Positions 6,638 through 15,854 of a DNA stretch of 64,000 nt are shown here, piece after piece. Below the pieces are notes generated by a model, which saw nothing but the letters and a program-made list of their open reading frames with translations, searched no databases and had not been told where the DNA came from. The stretch covers positions 4,219,674-4,283,673 of the forward strand of contig NZ_CM001514.1 of NCBI RefSeq assembly GCF_000263715.2, given 5' to 3'. The position numbers and the translations under genes were made by a program. Positions within the stretch are counted from its first letter, which is position 1; each line of letters begins with the position of its first letter. This stretch comes from Pseudomonas synxantha BG33R. Its GTDB lineage: Bacteria; Pseudomonadota; Gammaproteobacteria; Pseudomonadales; Pseudomonadaceae.

Positions 6638-7357
6638 TCACGCCCCCGCTTTACACGTCAACCAGGCCCCCCAGAAAAGGCTGCTGAAGAAACGCGTCGC
6701 GTCGCCAAACCCGGCGTCGTGCAACAGTTTCTGAACCGCCGCTTCGGAATGGGGCGGGTCAGCGCCTTGAAGGATTTTGCCGAGCTTGGCCTTCACTTCG
6801 TCCGGGCTGGCTCCATGCTGACGCCACCGTTGGCCCCACGCCGCCAGCAGCAACGGCTGGCTGGCATACGCATAGTGATTGCCCGCGACGATCAGCGGTG
6901 CACCCGGTTTCAGGTGCGCCCGAATCGATTGCAGCATCCGACCCTTGGCGTCATCACCCTCCAGGTGGTGAAGCACACCGATCAAGGTGGCGGCGTCGTA
7001 TGACGCGTCTGCTGCCAGGTCTTCAAGCGGCCCGAGATGCAGGGTTGTTCTATCAAGCAAGTGGTTGGCTTCCAGCTGCTGCCTTGCCGCGTCGAGCATC
7101 GGCTGGGAGGGATCAACCGCCATAAAGCGCCATTCCGGTTCAAGGCTGGCCATGGCGATGATCTCCTGCGCCGTACCGCCGGCACCGACCACAAGTACCT
7201 TGGCCGAAGGGGCATCGCCAAGGCTCGCCGCGAGCATGCACGCTGCCAGATCCTGGCACGCGTCATAGCCCGCCAGCGCGATACGGCTTTGTCGTGCATA
7301 CTCGTTAGCTCTTGAGGTATCGAATTTGTCAGCAGGGTTGGGTGAGGATGAGTTCAA
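6638..7357 (-). CDS. Class I SAM-dependent methyltransferase
   Basis: The 239-aa product has motif I as KVLVVGAGGTAQEII (about residues 53-67), the acidic motif II as FMAVDPSQPMLDAAR, and motif IV/V around YDAATLIGVLHHLEGDD. The ending FFSSLFWGAWLTCKAG is typical of a methyltransferase family with unknown small-molecule acceptors. The start is a TTG at 7357, supported by GGAG seven bases upstream; no good ATG exists nearby. It points away from the cupin gene at 7542. Confidence 0.8.
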   Translation of the reverse strand: MNSSSPNPADKFDTSRANEYARQSRIALAGYDACQDLAACMLAASLGDAPSAKVLVVGAGGTAQEIIAMASLEPEWRFMAVDPSQPMLDAARQQLEANHLLDRTTLHLGPLEDLAADASYDAATLIGVLHHLEGDDAKGRMLQSIRAHLKPGAPLIVAGNHYAYASQPLLLAAWGQRWRQHGASPDEVKAKLGKILQGADPPHSEAAVQKLLHDAGFGDATRFFSSLFWGAWLTCKAGA

Positions 7358-7541
7358 GGCGGTTCTCCGTGGCCTTGACGCAAATTACGTTAACCGTGGC
7401 AGCAAGAAAAATTCATTAATGTTATGTGCTGCATTCCCATGGGGAATGCGGGGGCGTGCGAGTGGAGGGGTTGCAGGATCGTACAAGCCTCTGACCTGTC
7501 GCCCGGATAGTCTGGCCTTCTCATCGACAGGAAGATCCCGC

Positions 7542-7910
7542 ATGACTCAAGCACAGCCCGTAAACCTTGCGCAAAAAGCCTCGCTCATCGACCAGCAATG
7601 GAGCCCAAGGGTGGTGGCCGAAATGAACGACTACCAGTTCAAGGTGGTGCGCATCGAGGGCGAGTTCATTTGGCACTCACACCCGGAAACCGATGAAGCG
7701 TTCCTGGTGCTCGAAGGCACGCTGCGTATCGACCTGCCGGACGGCCCGGTGTATGTGAAGCCGGGTGAGTTGTATGTGGTGCCGCGTGGCATTGAGCACA
7801 GGACGGCGGCCGAGGGAGAAGCCAGGCTGATGATGATCGAGCCGCGGGGTATCCTGAATACCGGGCATGAAGGTGGTGAGCGTACGGCGTTGAATGACCA
7901 GTGGATTTGA
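7542..7910 (+). CDS. Small cupin-domain protein
   Basis: The 122-aa product is a single cupin barrel. The metal-binding motif 1 is EFIWHSHPETDEAFLVLEGT, giving two His and one Glu, followed by the glycine of motif 1. Motif 2 is PGELYVVPRGIEHRTAAEGE with the fourth ligand His. Such small cupins may bind a metal and act as isomerases or sugar-binding proteins; the substrate is unknown. The ATG at 7542 was chosen because the barrel begins soon after it and the upstream frame has no start signal. Confidence 0.8.
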   Translation: MTQAQPVNLAQKASLIDQQWSPRVVAEMNDYQFKVVRIEGEFIWHSHPETDEAFLVLEGTLRIDLPDGPVYVKPGELYVVPRGIEHRTAAEGEARLMMIEPRGILNTGHEGGERTALNDQWI

Positions 7911-7980
7911 ACGTTGAGGCGCATAGATCTGTGTGGGAGGGGGCGTACGCAAAGTTGTGTCGATACCTATCACCGCGGCC

Positions 7981-9066
7981 TTATCTCCTTTGAACCTGCA
8001 CACTCGCAAATGTCGGCTCGTCACGCGCCTGCTCCAACGTGTTCTTGGGCCGTTCCGATACTGGGGCAGGCGTCACCGGTCGCACTGCGGCGGGCGGATG
8101 CAGGCGCATGTCCGAGCGCTCATCGCTGGGCGCTACGCCGAAGAAATCCCGGTAGCACTTGGAAAAATGCGGCGTGGACACAAAGCCGCAAATCACCGCC
8201 AGCTCGACAATCGAAATCGGCGTCTGCATCAACAACTGACGCGCACGGGTCAGGCGCAGTTTGAGGTAATAGCGCGATGGCGTGCAGTACAGGTGCTTCT
8301 GAAACATGCGCTCCAACTGGCGGCGGGACACGTGCACATAGGCGGCCAGTTGGTCGAGGTCGATGGGTTCTTCCAGGTTGGATTCCATCAGGGCGACCAC
8401 TTCCTGCAGCTTGGGCTGTTGCGTGCCGAGCAGGTGCTTGAGCGGCACGCGTTGGTGGTCGCGCTCATTGCGAATGCGCTCGTACACGAACATCTGGGAA
8501 ATTGCCGCCGACAGCGTATGCCCGTGATCGCCGCCGATCAGGTGCAGCATCATGTCCAGCGGCGCAGTGCCGCCGGAGCTGGTGAAGCGGTTGCCATCGA
8601 GCGTGAACACGCTGGAGCTGACCTTGACGCGGGTAAACGCCTCCTGCATAGACGCCATCAGCTCCCAATGCACGCTGCATTGGAAGCCATCGAGCAACCC
8701 CGCCTGGGCCAGTGCCCAACTGCCGGTGCACACCGCGCCGAGGCGTTTGCAGTACAAGCGCGCCTGGCTGCGCAGCCAGGCGATGAGCGCAGGGTTGATA
8801 GCCTGTTGAATGCCGACGCCGCCGCACACAATGACTGCATCGAAGCCGCGCTGGTCCTGCGCGCACGCATCCGGGGTCACCGATACGCCATCACTGGCCC
8901 ACACCGGCTGGCCGTCCAGGCTCAGGGTTTGCCAGCGGTAGAGTTCTTCGCCCGCCAATTGGTTGGCCATGCGCAGCGGCTCGACCGCACACGACAGCGA
9001 TATCAGGGTGAATTGGTCCAGCAGCAAAAAGCCGATGGTCTGGCAAACAGGTGCCTCGGTTTCCAT
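7981..9066 (-). CDS. GlxA/AraC-type regulator with an amidotransferase-like domain
   Basis: The 361-aa product has an N-terminal DJ-1/PfpI domain (IGFLLLDQFTLISLSCAVEP, then DAVIVCGGVG and GAVCTGSWALAQAGLLDG) and a C-terminal AraC HTH pair (EPIDLDQLAAYVHVSRRQLE and VELAVICGFVSTPHFSKCYR). This is the layout of GbdR/CdhR-like regulators of amine and amino-acid catabolism. A tail of about 45 residues rich in Pro and Arg follows the HTH and is unusual. It lies 22 bases after a permease gene, so the two are probably co-transcribed and linked in function. Confidence 0.85.
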   Translation of the reverse strand: METEAPVCQTIGFLLLDQFTLISLSCAVEPLRMANQLAGEELYRWQTLSLDGQPVWASDGVSVTPDACAQDQRGFDAVIVCGGVGIQQAINPALIAWLRSQARLYCKRLGAVCTGSWALAQAGLLDGFQCSVHWELMASMQEAFTRVKVSSSVFTLDGNRFTSSGGTAPLDMMLHLIGGDHGHTLSAAISQMFVYERIRNERDHQRVPLKHLLGTQQPKLQEVVALMESNLEEPIDLDQLAAYVHVSRRQLERMFQKHLYCTPSRYYLKLRLTRARQLLMQTPISIVELAVICGFVSTPHFSKCYRDFFGVAPSDERSDMRLHPPAAVRPVTPAPVSERPKNTLEQARDEPTFASVQVQRR

Positions 9067-9088
9067 CACCGCTACCCCGCAGGCGTGA

Positions 9089-10495
9089 TCAGGAATGTTC
9101 CAGCGCCACCGGCTTGGGTGCCCGGTTGTGCTGGCGCGACGTGACCAGGCCGATGAAGGAAATCACCAGCGCCAGGCCAATGGTCGAGGACACTTCGGTG
9201 CGGTGCTCGGGCGTCACCATCATCACCCCCAGGGCCAGGCAGATGAACACGATCACCAGGTAAGTCAGCCACGGAAACAGCCACATGCGAAAGGTCAACT
9301 CGACGTTTTGCCGAAGCAGCAAGCGACGCATACGCAGTTGCGAGATCGCGATCACCAGGTACACCAACAATGCGATGGCGCCGGAGCTGGCGAGCAGGAA
9401 CTGGAACAGACCGGCTGGCATGAAGTAGCTCAGCAACGTGACGCCCGCACCGATGATGGTGCTGGCAATCACCGCCGCCCGGGGCACGCCCGCCTTCGAG
9501 GTGATTTTAACGGCCGATGGCGCATCGCCGCGTTTGCCCAGGGAAAACAACATGCGCGAGGAAATGTAGATCGAGGAGTTCATGCAACTGGCTACCGCAA
9601 TCAGTACCACCACATCGACCATGAACTTGGCATTGGGAATATTCATCAGTTCCAGTGCGCGCTGATAGGAGCCCACGGACGCCAGCAGCGGGTCGTTCCA
9701 GGGCACCACGGAAATCACGATGGAGATCGACAGCAGGTAGAACACGCCGATGCGCCAGATCACCGAGCGGGTGGCCTTGGCGATGTTCTGCGCCGGGTTG
9801 CTCGATTCGGCTGCGGCGATGGTCACCGCTTCGGTACCAATGAAACTGAACATGATGGTAATGAACGCGCCCACCACCGCCGAAAGGCCGTTGGGGGCAA
9901 AACCGCCGTGTTCTTCCATCAAGCGGCTCAAGCCGCTGGCTTCACGATCCGGGATCCAGCCCATGAGCACGCTGAAACCCAGGCCGATAAAGCCGACGAT
10001 GGCAATCACCTTGGCCATGGCGAACCAGAATTCGAACTCGCCATATTTGGCCACGCTGAACAGATTGGTGATCACCAGCAACACGATTGAGACCAAGGCG
10101 AACAGCCACGCATCGACCTGAGGGAACCACTGGTTGAGCACGTGCCCGGCGGCCAAGGCTTCGATGGGAATGACCAGCACCCAGAACCACCAGTACAACC
10201 AGCCGATGGTGAACCCCGCCCAGGGCCCAATGGCCTGGTCGGCGTAGGTGGAAAACGAGCCGGTGTCGGGGCGTGCCACCGCCATCTCCCCCAGCATGCG
10301 CATGACCAGCACCACCAGCAGGCCGGAAAACAGATAAGCCAGTAAAACCGCAGGTCCCGCGGCGGCGATGGCGTGTCCGGAGCCGACAAACAACCCCGCA
10401 CCGATGATGCCGGCGATGGACAACATGGTCACGTGACGCGGCTTGAAGCCCTGCGCCAGCTGACCGTTGGAATCGTTGCAGTTGAGGCTAGTCAT
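9089..10495 (-). CDS. Amino-acid permease, APC superfamily (GabP/AnsP-like)
   Basis: The 468-aa product begins the family core with GFKPRHVTMLSIAGIIGAGL, the TM1 motif of amino-acid permeases, and has about 12 hydrophobic segments. The block FIGTEAVTIAAAESSNP near residue 240 is the TM6-loop signature of the GABA/aromatic amino-acid permease branch. The ATG at 10495 is preferred over a GTG 12 codons upstream that lacks a ribosome binding site. The next gene downstream is a GlxA-type regulator, which suggests uptake of an amine or amino acid under its control. The exact substrate cannot be told. Confidence 0.88.
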   Translation of the reverse strand: MTSLNCNDSNGQLAQGFKPRHVTMLSIAGIIGAGLFVGSGHAIAAAGPAVLLAYLFSGLLVVLVMRMLGEMAVARPDTGSFSTYADQAIGPWAGFTIGWLYWWFWVLVIPIEALAAGHVLNQWFPQVDAWLFALVSIVLLVITNLFSVAKYGEFEFWFAMAKVIAIVGFIGLGFSVLMGWIPDREASGLSRLMEEHGGFAPNGLSAVVGAFITIMFSFIGTEAVTIAAAESSNPAQNIAKATRSVIWRIGVFYLLSISIVISVVPWNDPLLASVGSYQRALELMNIPNAKFMVDVVVLIAVASCMNSSIYISSRMLFSLGKRGDAPSAVKITSKAGVPRAAVIASTIIGAGVTLLSYFMPAGLFQFLLASSGAIALLVYLVIAISQLRMRRLLLRQNVELTFRMWLFPWLTYLVIVFICLALGVMMVTPEHRTEVSSTIGLALVISFIGLVTSRQHNRAPKPVALEHS

Positions 10496-10633
10496 TGTTT
10501 TTGTTGTTCTCGGGCGGCCAATGACCCTCACCTTAAGTGCCCGAGGCCAAGCGCAAGTAGCCTGGTTACGCCACCATCGTGTCTGATATCGACATTTGTG
10601 AGGGTGGCCCCCTGAAGTGACGAGCGTGGCGCC

Positions 10634-11374
10634 CTACTCTTGCGCGCTGCGTATCAACGACCCGAACAGCTCTCCACGCGGCATCTTGCTCAGCTCGATA
10701 TCGGCATTTTCAAACCATTCCCGTCCGGCTTCCGGGTGAGGCCCGCTTAACACCACTACCCCACGTTCATAGGTATACCGCGCCGCCGCCACGTCACCAT
10801 TGTGGTAGGTCGCGATGACCTTGTAGGGCGCCGCGGCGCTGGCTTTGGGAAAGTAAGGGCCGTCCTGGTAAAACACATGGTCAGGCTGCCCGTCCCACGT
10901 CACCCGCACGGCGGCGTCATCGATACCGGCCACTTCAAAACCGGGGCGGCCGGCTTCGGTGTCGAGCGCCTGGGGGATCAGGCCGAGGTTGTTGTCGTCG
11001 GCCAGGTAGGCGCCCATGCACAGGCCCAGGTAGCGGCCGCCGTTGGCGACGTAACCACGGATGGCTTCGGCGCGTGCATCGCCCAGGCTGTCGAGCGCGG
11101 CCGGGATGTCCTGGCCGCCACCGGGTTGCACGTAGAGGTCATAGTGCGCCAGGTTTTTTGGCGTGATGTCGATGGGTTCGTCGGCACCGACGAAGTCAAT
11201 CTGGTAATTGGGGTTGAGACGCTGCAGGGCGGTTTTCACGTTTTCCGAGCAGTCCGGGCAACCTGCCGGGCCACGGTAGATGGCGACATGGGTGATGGGG
11301 CCTGCGCCGTGCACGGGTAAAGGGTGCAGCGTAGCAACGGCGAGAAACGTGGCAGCGAGGGCAGGCAGTTTCAT
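10634..11374 (-). CDS. Exported BPL_N-domain (amidotransferase-like) protein
   Basis: The 246-aa product has a signal peptide (KLPALAATFLAVATLHPLPV then HGAG) and a class-I amidotransferase-like fold: YDLYVQPGGGQDIPAAL, then GRYLGLCMGAYLADDNNLGL with the nucleophile Cys in the GLCMGAY elbow. This resembles the N-terminal domain of eukaryotic-type biotin-protein ligase (BPL_N). An extra CPDC motif near residues 39-42 is notable for a periplasmic protein. The function is unknown. It stands alone, 110 bases downstream of the OPT transporter gene. Confidence 0.75.
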   Translation of the reverse strand: MKLPALAATFLAVATLHPLPVHGAGPITHVAIYRGPAGCPDCSENVKTALQRLNPNYQIDFVGADEPIDITPKNLAHYDLYVQPGGGQDIPAALDSLGDARAEAIRGYVANGGRYLGLCMGAYLADDNNLGLIPQALDTEAGRPGFEVAGIDDAAVRVTWDGQPDHVFYQDGPYFPKASAAAPYKVIATYHNGDVAAARYTYERGVVVLSGPHPEAGREWFENADIELSKMPRGELFGSLIRSAQE

Positions 11375-11484
11375 GGGGCAGGCTCAACGCGCAGTTGAAT
11401 GGGTTTGATCCAGTGATCGCAGCGCCAAGCCTATAACGATGAGCCTTTTTAATTCGTGAAGAGTTGTAAATCCACGTGGGCCAT

Positions 11485-13215
11485 TCATCCACTCCCCAGC
11501 ATCTGCCACAACGACGCGCCCACGCCGGTAATGCTCTCACCGGCGATCAGCCCCGCCGCTGCCGTGATCGCAAAGCGCTGCGTCACGCTCGGCCAGCGAC
11601 AGCTCACCGCCCAGGTCATGATCGCGCCCAGGGCCATCATCAGCGACACCGACGCGGGCAACACAAACGCCAGTCCCAAGGCTGCCGCACTGGGCAGATA
11701 GCGGGCGCGATGGGTGGGTAATGTGCTGTCGAGTATGCCCAGCAGCACACCGAACAAGCTTGCAATGCCGATGGCCCAGCGGATGCTGGGGGACAGTGAA
11801 TCCAAACCGTGGGTCAGGGTTTGGGCCACGGCTTTCCAGGTGGCGACGGCCGGGGCCGGCCATTGTTCGGTGAGCAGCATGGTTTGAGGGTCAGGGATCA
11901 ACGCCAGGTACGCGAATACGCCGACGATGCTGCCGACAAAAATCCCGAGGATCTGGGCGATCACTTGCTTGTGCGGCGTCGCGCCAATCGCTTTGCCCAC
12001 CTTGAAGTCGTTCATCAGGTCCGTGCACTGCCCCGCCGAACCGCCGGCGGTGTTGGCGCTCATCAGGTTGATCGGCACCTGGCCCGGCGCAACGATGCCA
12101 AAGCTCAGCTGGGACAGTTGCCCGATGGCGCCAATCGGCGGAATACCGGTCGCCCCCACCACCCGCGCCGCCACGGCAGCCAGGCAGATCGCCAAGGGAA
12201 TGGTCAGCAGCGCCATCCCAAGGTTGATACCGAACAACAGCGCTTGCAGGCTCACCACCAGCGCGATCGCCAAGGCAAACCCCACGGCAGGCCCGGGCTT
12301 GGGAACCGCCCACGGCGTGCCGCCAGACGCCCGGGTCGAGCGATGCAATGCCCACAGGCGAATCGCCAGGGACGCCAAGGTGGAACACACCATCAGGCTC
12401 ACCCCGGGCCACAGCAGCCATTCCACCAGCGCGGCAAATTGCGGACCGTTGCTGTCGGCGGGCAGGCTCACCAGGTCGTTGGCCAACAGCCACGGCCCCA
12501 GCCCGCCCCAGGCCAGCAAGGCACCGAGCAGCAGGGTCAGGCCTACGCGAATGCCGATAATGCCGCCGAACCCCAGCAACAGCAGCGAAGGGTCGGCGGT
12601 GAAGGTCAGGCGCTCCAACGCGGGGCTCGGCGACCAGCGCGGGAAGGCCCACATAAAGGTATCTACCCACTTGACCGATCCGGACAACAGCGCCGCGCCG
12701 AGCAGCACTTTCAAGCGCGTGGCGGCTTCGCGGCCATGGTTGTAGATGTGCAGCAGGGTTTCCAGGGTGGCCATGCCTTCGGGAAACTTCAGCGCCTTGT
12801 CATTGAGCAATGAAGGCCGCAGGTACCACGCGATCCAGACCCCCAGGAAACTCACCGAAAACACCCAGGCGATCATCGGCAGCGCCGCCAGCTGGTTGCC
12901 CGTGAGCAGGGTATAGGCCGGGATGGGCGCGACCAGCCCGCCGGAAATGATCGACGCCGCGGCAGAGGCCACGGTCTGGTTGATATTGCTCTCGTGCAGG
13001 GTCCACGGCAGGTGCTCGCCGGCACGCCGGGCCAGGCCCTGCCAGATGCCATAGCCGATCAGCAAGGCGATGATCGACATGTTGAACGACCAGCCGATCT
13101 TCAAGCCCGCGTACACGTTGGAAGGGGTCAGCAGGATACCCAGCACGATCCCGGTGATGACTGCCCGCAGGCTCAATTCGCGTTCTACGGGGACGGTTGC
13201 CGAGGTGGAGTGCAT
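11485..13215 (-). CDS. OPT-family oligopeptide/metal-chelate transporter
   Basis: The 576-aa product is almost wholly hydrophobic, with some 14-16 membrane segments. It begins ELSLRAVITGIVLGILLTPS and NVYAGLKIGWSFNMSIIALL, the OPT-family signature around TM1-2. A second family block is PGQVPINLMSANTAGGSAGQ followed by CTDLMNDFKVGKAIGATP. Bacterial members move peptides or metal-nicotianamine-like chelates. The ATG at 13215 has AAGGA seven bases upstream; a longer reading has no such site. It is one gene with its own promoter, downstream of a REPIN. Confidence 0.88.
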   Translation of the reverse strand: MHSTSATVPVERELSLRAVITGIVLGILLTPSNVYAGLKIGWSFNMSIIALLIGYGIWQGLARRAGEHLPWTLHESNINQTVASAAASIISGGLVAPIPAYTLLTGNQLAALPMIAWVFSVSFLGVWIAWYLRPSLLNDKALKFPEGMATLETLLHIYNHGREAATRLKVLLGAALLSGSVKWVDTFMWAFPRWSPSPALERLTFTADPSLLLLGFGGIIGIRVGLTLLLGALLAWGGLGPWLLANDLVSLPADSNGPQFAALVEWLLWPGVSLMVCSTLASLAIRLWALHRSTRASGGTPWAVPKPGPAVGFALAIALVVSLQALLFGINLGMALLTIPLAICLAAVAARVVGATGIPPIGAIGQLSQLSFGIVAPGQVPINLMSANTAGGSAGQCTDLMNDFKVGKAIGATPHKQVIAQILGIFVGSIVGVFAYLALIPDPQTMLLTEQWPAPAVATWKAVAQTLTHGLDSLSPSIRWAIGIASLFGVLLGILDSTLPTHRARYLPSAAALGLAFVLPASVSLMMALGAIMTWAVSCRWPSVTQRFAITAAAGLIAGESITGVGASLWQMLGSG

Positions 13216-13305
13216 GCAGATTCCTTTCGAGAAAAGCCAGTGCCACCTCTTAAGTGAGCGCTGGAGAACTCGAAGGTTCACCTACCGTACACGGGACTGG
13301 TTCCA

Positions 13306-13398
13306 AATGTGGGAGGGGGCTTGCTCCCGATAGCAGTCTGTCAGTCAGCATTTTTGTTGCTGACCCACCGCTATCGGGAGCAAGCCCCCTCCCACATT
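13306..13398. repeat. REPIN: two inverted REP sequences
   Basis: The left arm AATGTGGGAGGGGGCTTGCT-CCCGATAGC (13306-13334) is exactly complementary to 13370-13398. The centre contains a nested inverted repeat GTCAGCA/TGCTGAC. A second REPIN with the same outer arms lies at 21651-21743. It is placed between the OPT gene start and the GST gene stop, a typical extragenic position. Confidence 0.9.
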
Positions 13399-13416
13399 GG
13401 TCCTCCTCACGCCTGG

Positions 13417-14043
13417 CTATTTGGCGAACGCATATTCCCCGCCCCGCTCCACCGCCTTGCGGTAAGCCGGGCGCGCCTGGAGCTTTTTGACCCACGCCGC
13501 CAGGTTCGGGTAAGCCTGCAATTTACCCTGGGCCTGGGCCACTTCACCGATAAAGCTCATCTGGATATCTGCGCCACTGAGTTCGTCGCCCACCAGGTAC
13601 GGCGTGCGCCCCAGCACGTCATTCAGGTAGCCGAGGTAGTTGACCAGTTCCGATTCAATCCGTGGATGCAACGGTGCGCCCGCTTCACCCAGCCGCCCCA
13701 CATAGAGGTTGAGCATCAACGGCAGCATGGCCGAGCCTTCGGCAAAATGCAGCCATTGCACATAGCTGTCGTAGGCGTCGGTGGCCGGGTCGGGTTGCAG
13801 TTGGCCGTTGCCGTGGCGGCGGATCAGGTAGTCGATGATTGCGGCAGATTCGATCAGCACGCGGGAACCGTCTTCGATCACCGGGGATTTGCCCAGGGGG
13901 TGAATGGCCTTGAGTTCAGGTGGCGCCAGGTTGGTCTTGGCGTCGCGCTGGTAGCGTTTGATGTCGTAGGGCAGGCCCAGTTCTTCAAGCACCCACAGGA
14001 TACGTTGTGAGCGGGAATTGTTGAGGTGGTGAACAGTGATCAT
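13417..14043 (-). CDS. Glutathione S-transferase family protein
   Basis: The 208-aa product has the thioredoxin-like N-terminal domain (ITVHHLNNSRSQRILWVLEE, with the catalytic Ser in NNSRSQR, then HPLGKSPVIEDGSRVLIESA for the glutathione-binding cis-Pro and SNAIL/ES motif) and an all-helical C-terminal domain with the GADIQMSF N-capping box. It looks like a complete GST of the type often seen in Pseudomonas. The ATG at 14043 has AAGGTG 11 bases upstream. The electrophile it conjugates is unknown. Confidence 0.88.
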   Translation of the reverse strand: MITVHHLNNSRSQRILWVLEELGLPYDIKRYQRDAKTNLAPPELKAIHPLGKSPVIEDGSRVLIESAAIIDYLIRRHGNGQLQPDPATDAYDSYVQWLHFAEGSAMLPLMLNLYVGRLGEAGAPLHPRIESELVNYLGYLNDVLGRTPYLVGDELSGADIQMSFIGEVAQAQGKLQAYPNLAAWVKKLQARPAYRKAVERGGEYAFAK

Positions 14044-14110
14044 AGCGGGCAACACCTTGGGGGATTTAGGAGAAGACTACAGGGTAGCGGTGAAGTGCCG
14101 TGAATGTGGC

Positions 14111-14806
14111 TCAGGCGAGCAACTGATCGATCCACTTCACCTGCTGCACGATCTCCTGCACTTTCTGCTCGGGCACGGCCTGCCGCGCCTGTTCGAGGCT
14201 GGCCAGTGTCTTGCGTTTTTCGCGCACTATACGCTGCCACTTCGCCAGGAACTCCTCGCTACGCGCCTGCATTTGCAACGGGCCGAAGTACAGCTGCTCG
14301 GCGGTATAGGTGACCGCCTCGGCGCGTTCGGCGACGATGATTTCATAGTAGAAGCGGTTTTCCCGCAGCAGCTCCTCATGCAGGATCTGGTAGCCGTTCT
14401 CCATCAGCCATTGGCGCAGGGGTTGCTCGCCGCCGTTGGGTTGCAGGATCAGGCGTTCGCGGCCATTGAGGTGCGCCTTGCCGCTGTCGAGAATGTCGCG
14501 GATGGTCTCGCCGCCCATGCCGCACAGGCTGACGACAGTAATATCATCGCCCGCTTCGATTGCTGCCAAGCCATCAGCCAGGCGCACGGTGATGTGCTGC
14601 GCCAGGCCGTTATCGTTCACGGTACGGTTGGCTGCGTGAAACGGTGTAGCGGCCACTTCCCCCGCCACGGCCGCCGCAATAGCGCCTCGGTGCATCAAGG
14701 CCACCGGCAGGTAGGCGTGGTCCGAGCCGATATCGGCCAGGCGTGCGCCGGCTGGCACGTGCGCCGCCACACGCTCAAGGCGCATGGACAAGGTGTGTTG
14801 GTTCAA
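14111..14806 (-). CDS. trmK: TrmK-like tRNA (adenine22-N1)-methyltransferase
   Basis: The 231-aa product has the COG2384 layout: ERVAAHVPAGARLADIGSDH followed by AYLPVALMHRG for SAM motif I, VRLADGLAAIEAGDDITVVS, CGMGGETIRDIL, and ILQPNGGEQPLRQWLMENGY with the NG-type motif IV. The C-terminal part is a charged coiled-coil (EFLAKWQRIVREKRKTLASL) as in TrmK, which binds tRNA there. It lies 10 bases downstream of the FadR-type regulator and probably shares its transcript, although the two have no obvious shared role. Confidence 0.82.
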   Translation of the reverse strand: MNQHTLSMRLERVAAHVPAGARLADIGSDHAYLPVALMHRGAIAAAVAGEVAATPFHAANRTVNDNGLAQHITVRLADGLAAIEAGDDITVVSLCGMGGETIRDILDSGKAHLNGRERLILQPNGGEQPLRQWLMENGYQILHEELLRENRFYYEIIVAERAEAVTYTAEQLYFGPLQMQARSEEFLAKWQRIVREKRKTLASLEQARQAVPEQKVQEIVQQVKWIDQLLA

Positions 14807-14816
14807 CGGTGGTTCC

Positions 14817-15530
14817 TTATGAGTGCCCGGAAAATCGATCCCGGCTGTTGGTCAAGTGCAGCACCATGGCCGCCCGCGCGGCATCCGGGTCCTGGCGCTT
14901 GATGGCGTTGTAGATCGCCTCGTGCTCCAGGTTCGCCAACTGCCCCAGCTGGGCAAAGTCTGCGCCGCCGCGTTCGGCGTCCTTGACCTGGGTGCGCGGG
15001 ATCATCGCACTGCCCAGGTGCAACATGATGTCGGTAAAAAAGGTATTGCCGGTGGCCTCGGCGATCAGCTGATGAAAGCGTTTGTCTTCCTCCACGCAAC
15101 TGTCGTTGTTGGCCAGCGAGGCCTGGTAGTCGTCCAGCGCCTGGCGCATACGGGCCAGCTGCACGTCGCTCCTGCGCAGCGCGGCCAACGCCACGGCCTG
15201 CACCTCAAGGCCCAGGCGTAATTCGAGCATGTTGCGCACGCTGGCGACCGTGTCCACATGCAGGCGCAGGCCCGGCTGCGTGTGTTGCTCCAGCACAAAG
15301 GTGCCGATGCCGTGACGCGTCTCCACCAGCCCCGACGCCTGCAACTTGGACAAGGCTTCACGCACCACGGTGCGGCTCACTCCGTGCTCAAGCACGATGG
15401 TGGATTCAGACGGCAGTTTTTCACCGGGTTTGAGTTGCCCGAGCAGGATGCGCTGGGTCAGCGCCTCAACCACGCCCTGGGCCAGGTTGGTGGAGCGTTT
15501 ACGCACAGGCGTTGGGCTTTCAATGGGCAT
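14817..15530 (-). CDS. FadR-subfamily GntR regulator of the glucarate genes
   Basis: The 237-aa product has a GntR winged helix (LAQGVVEALTQRILLGQLKP, GEKLPSESTIVLEHGVSRTV, REALSKLQASGLVETRHGIG) and a C-terminal FCD ligand domain with conserved metal-binding His in RFHQLIAEATGN and LEHEAIYNAI. The ATG at 15530 was chosen because homologues start near PTPVRKRSTNLAQG and the upstream frame lacks conserved sequence. It is divergent from gudP-gudD, so it is the likely glucarate/galactarate-responsive repressor. One FadR-type site (15615) lies in between. Confidence 0.85.
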   Translation of the reverse strand: MPIESPTPVRKRSTNLAQGVVEALTQRILLGQLKPGEKLPSESTIVLEHGVSRTVVREALSKLQASGLVETRHGIGTFVLEQHTQPGLRLHVDTVASVRNMLELRLGLEVQAVALAALRRSDVQLARMRQALDDYQASLANNDSCVEEDKRFHQLIAEATGNTFFTDIMLHLGSAMIPRTQVKDAERGGADFAQLGQLANLEHEAIYNAIKRQDPDAARAAMVLHLTNSRDRFSGHS

Positions 15531-15614
15531 GACTACAGGTCCGCAGGGTTGGGCAGGAGCAAGCTTATCACCCTGCCCGGAAGCACTGCCCTTTTGCTGC
15601 AAAAAACCTTTAAC

Positions 15615-15625
15615 TTGTATGACAA
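15615..15625. promoter_or_regulatory. FadR/GntR operator candidate
   Basis: TTGTATGACAA fits the TNGTNNNACNA pattern of FadR-subfamily operators. It lies 85 bases upstream of the regulator start and 230 before gudP. A half-match TTGTATGAT follows at 15792. The rest of the 324-base gap (15531-15854) is AT-richer than the genes and holds no reading frame worth calling. Confidence 0.5.
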
Positions 15626-15854
15626 CACATCAAATGCTCACCAACTGCATTGCTGATCTGCTCAAAACACTCCAGACAAGCCCCGCTACGACAACCAATG
15701 AAAACGGTTAAATAACCGAACCAACTGGTCCGTCACAGTACTTATAAAAACAAATTCACTCCTCGGCGCATTGCGATTCACGGAAAATCACTTGTATGAT
15801 GTCTGTCAACAAAACAGCCAAACCCGCATAAAAACAATCAGGGGGAAGTTTCAA

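Noticed and set aside
7926..7946. TGTGGGAGGGGGC, possible REP after the cupin gene
   Set aside because: Only one half of a REP arm is present and no partner arm follows; too short to call a repeat.
7933..9144. Long plus-strand open frame of about 400 codons opposite the GlxA-type regulator
   Set aside because: It is an antisense shadow of a gene with clear domains; its text is rich in His, Gln, Arg and Ala without any family pattern, which is typical of high-GC antisense frames.
9095..10090. Plus-strand frame with His/Gln-rich text opposite the permease gene
   Set aside because: It is antisense to a well-supported transporter and has no ribosome binding site; the composition is that of a reversed membrane protein.
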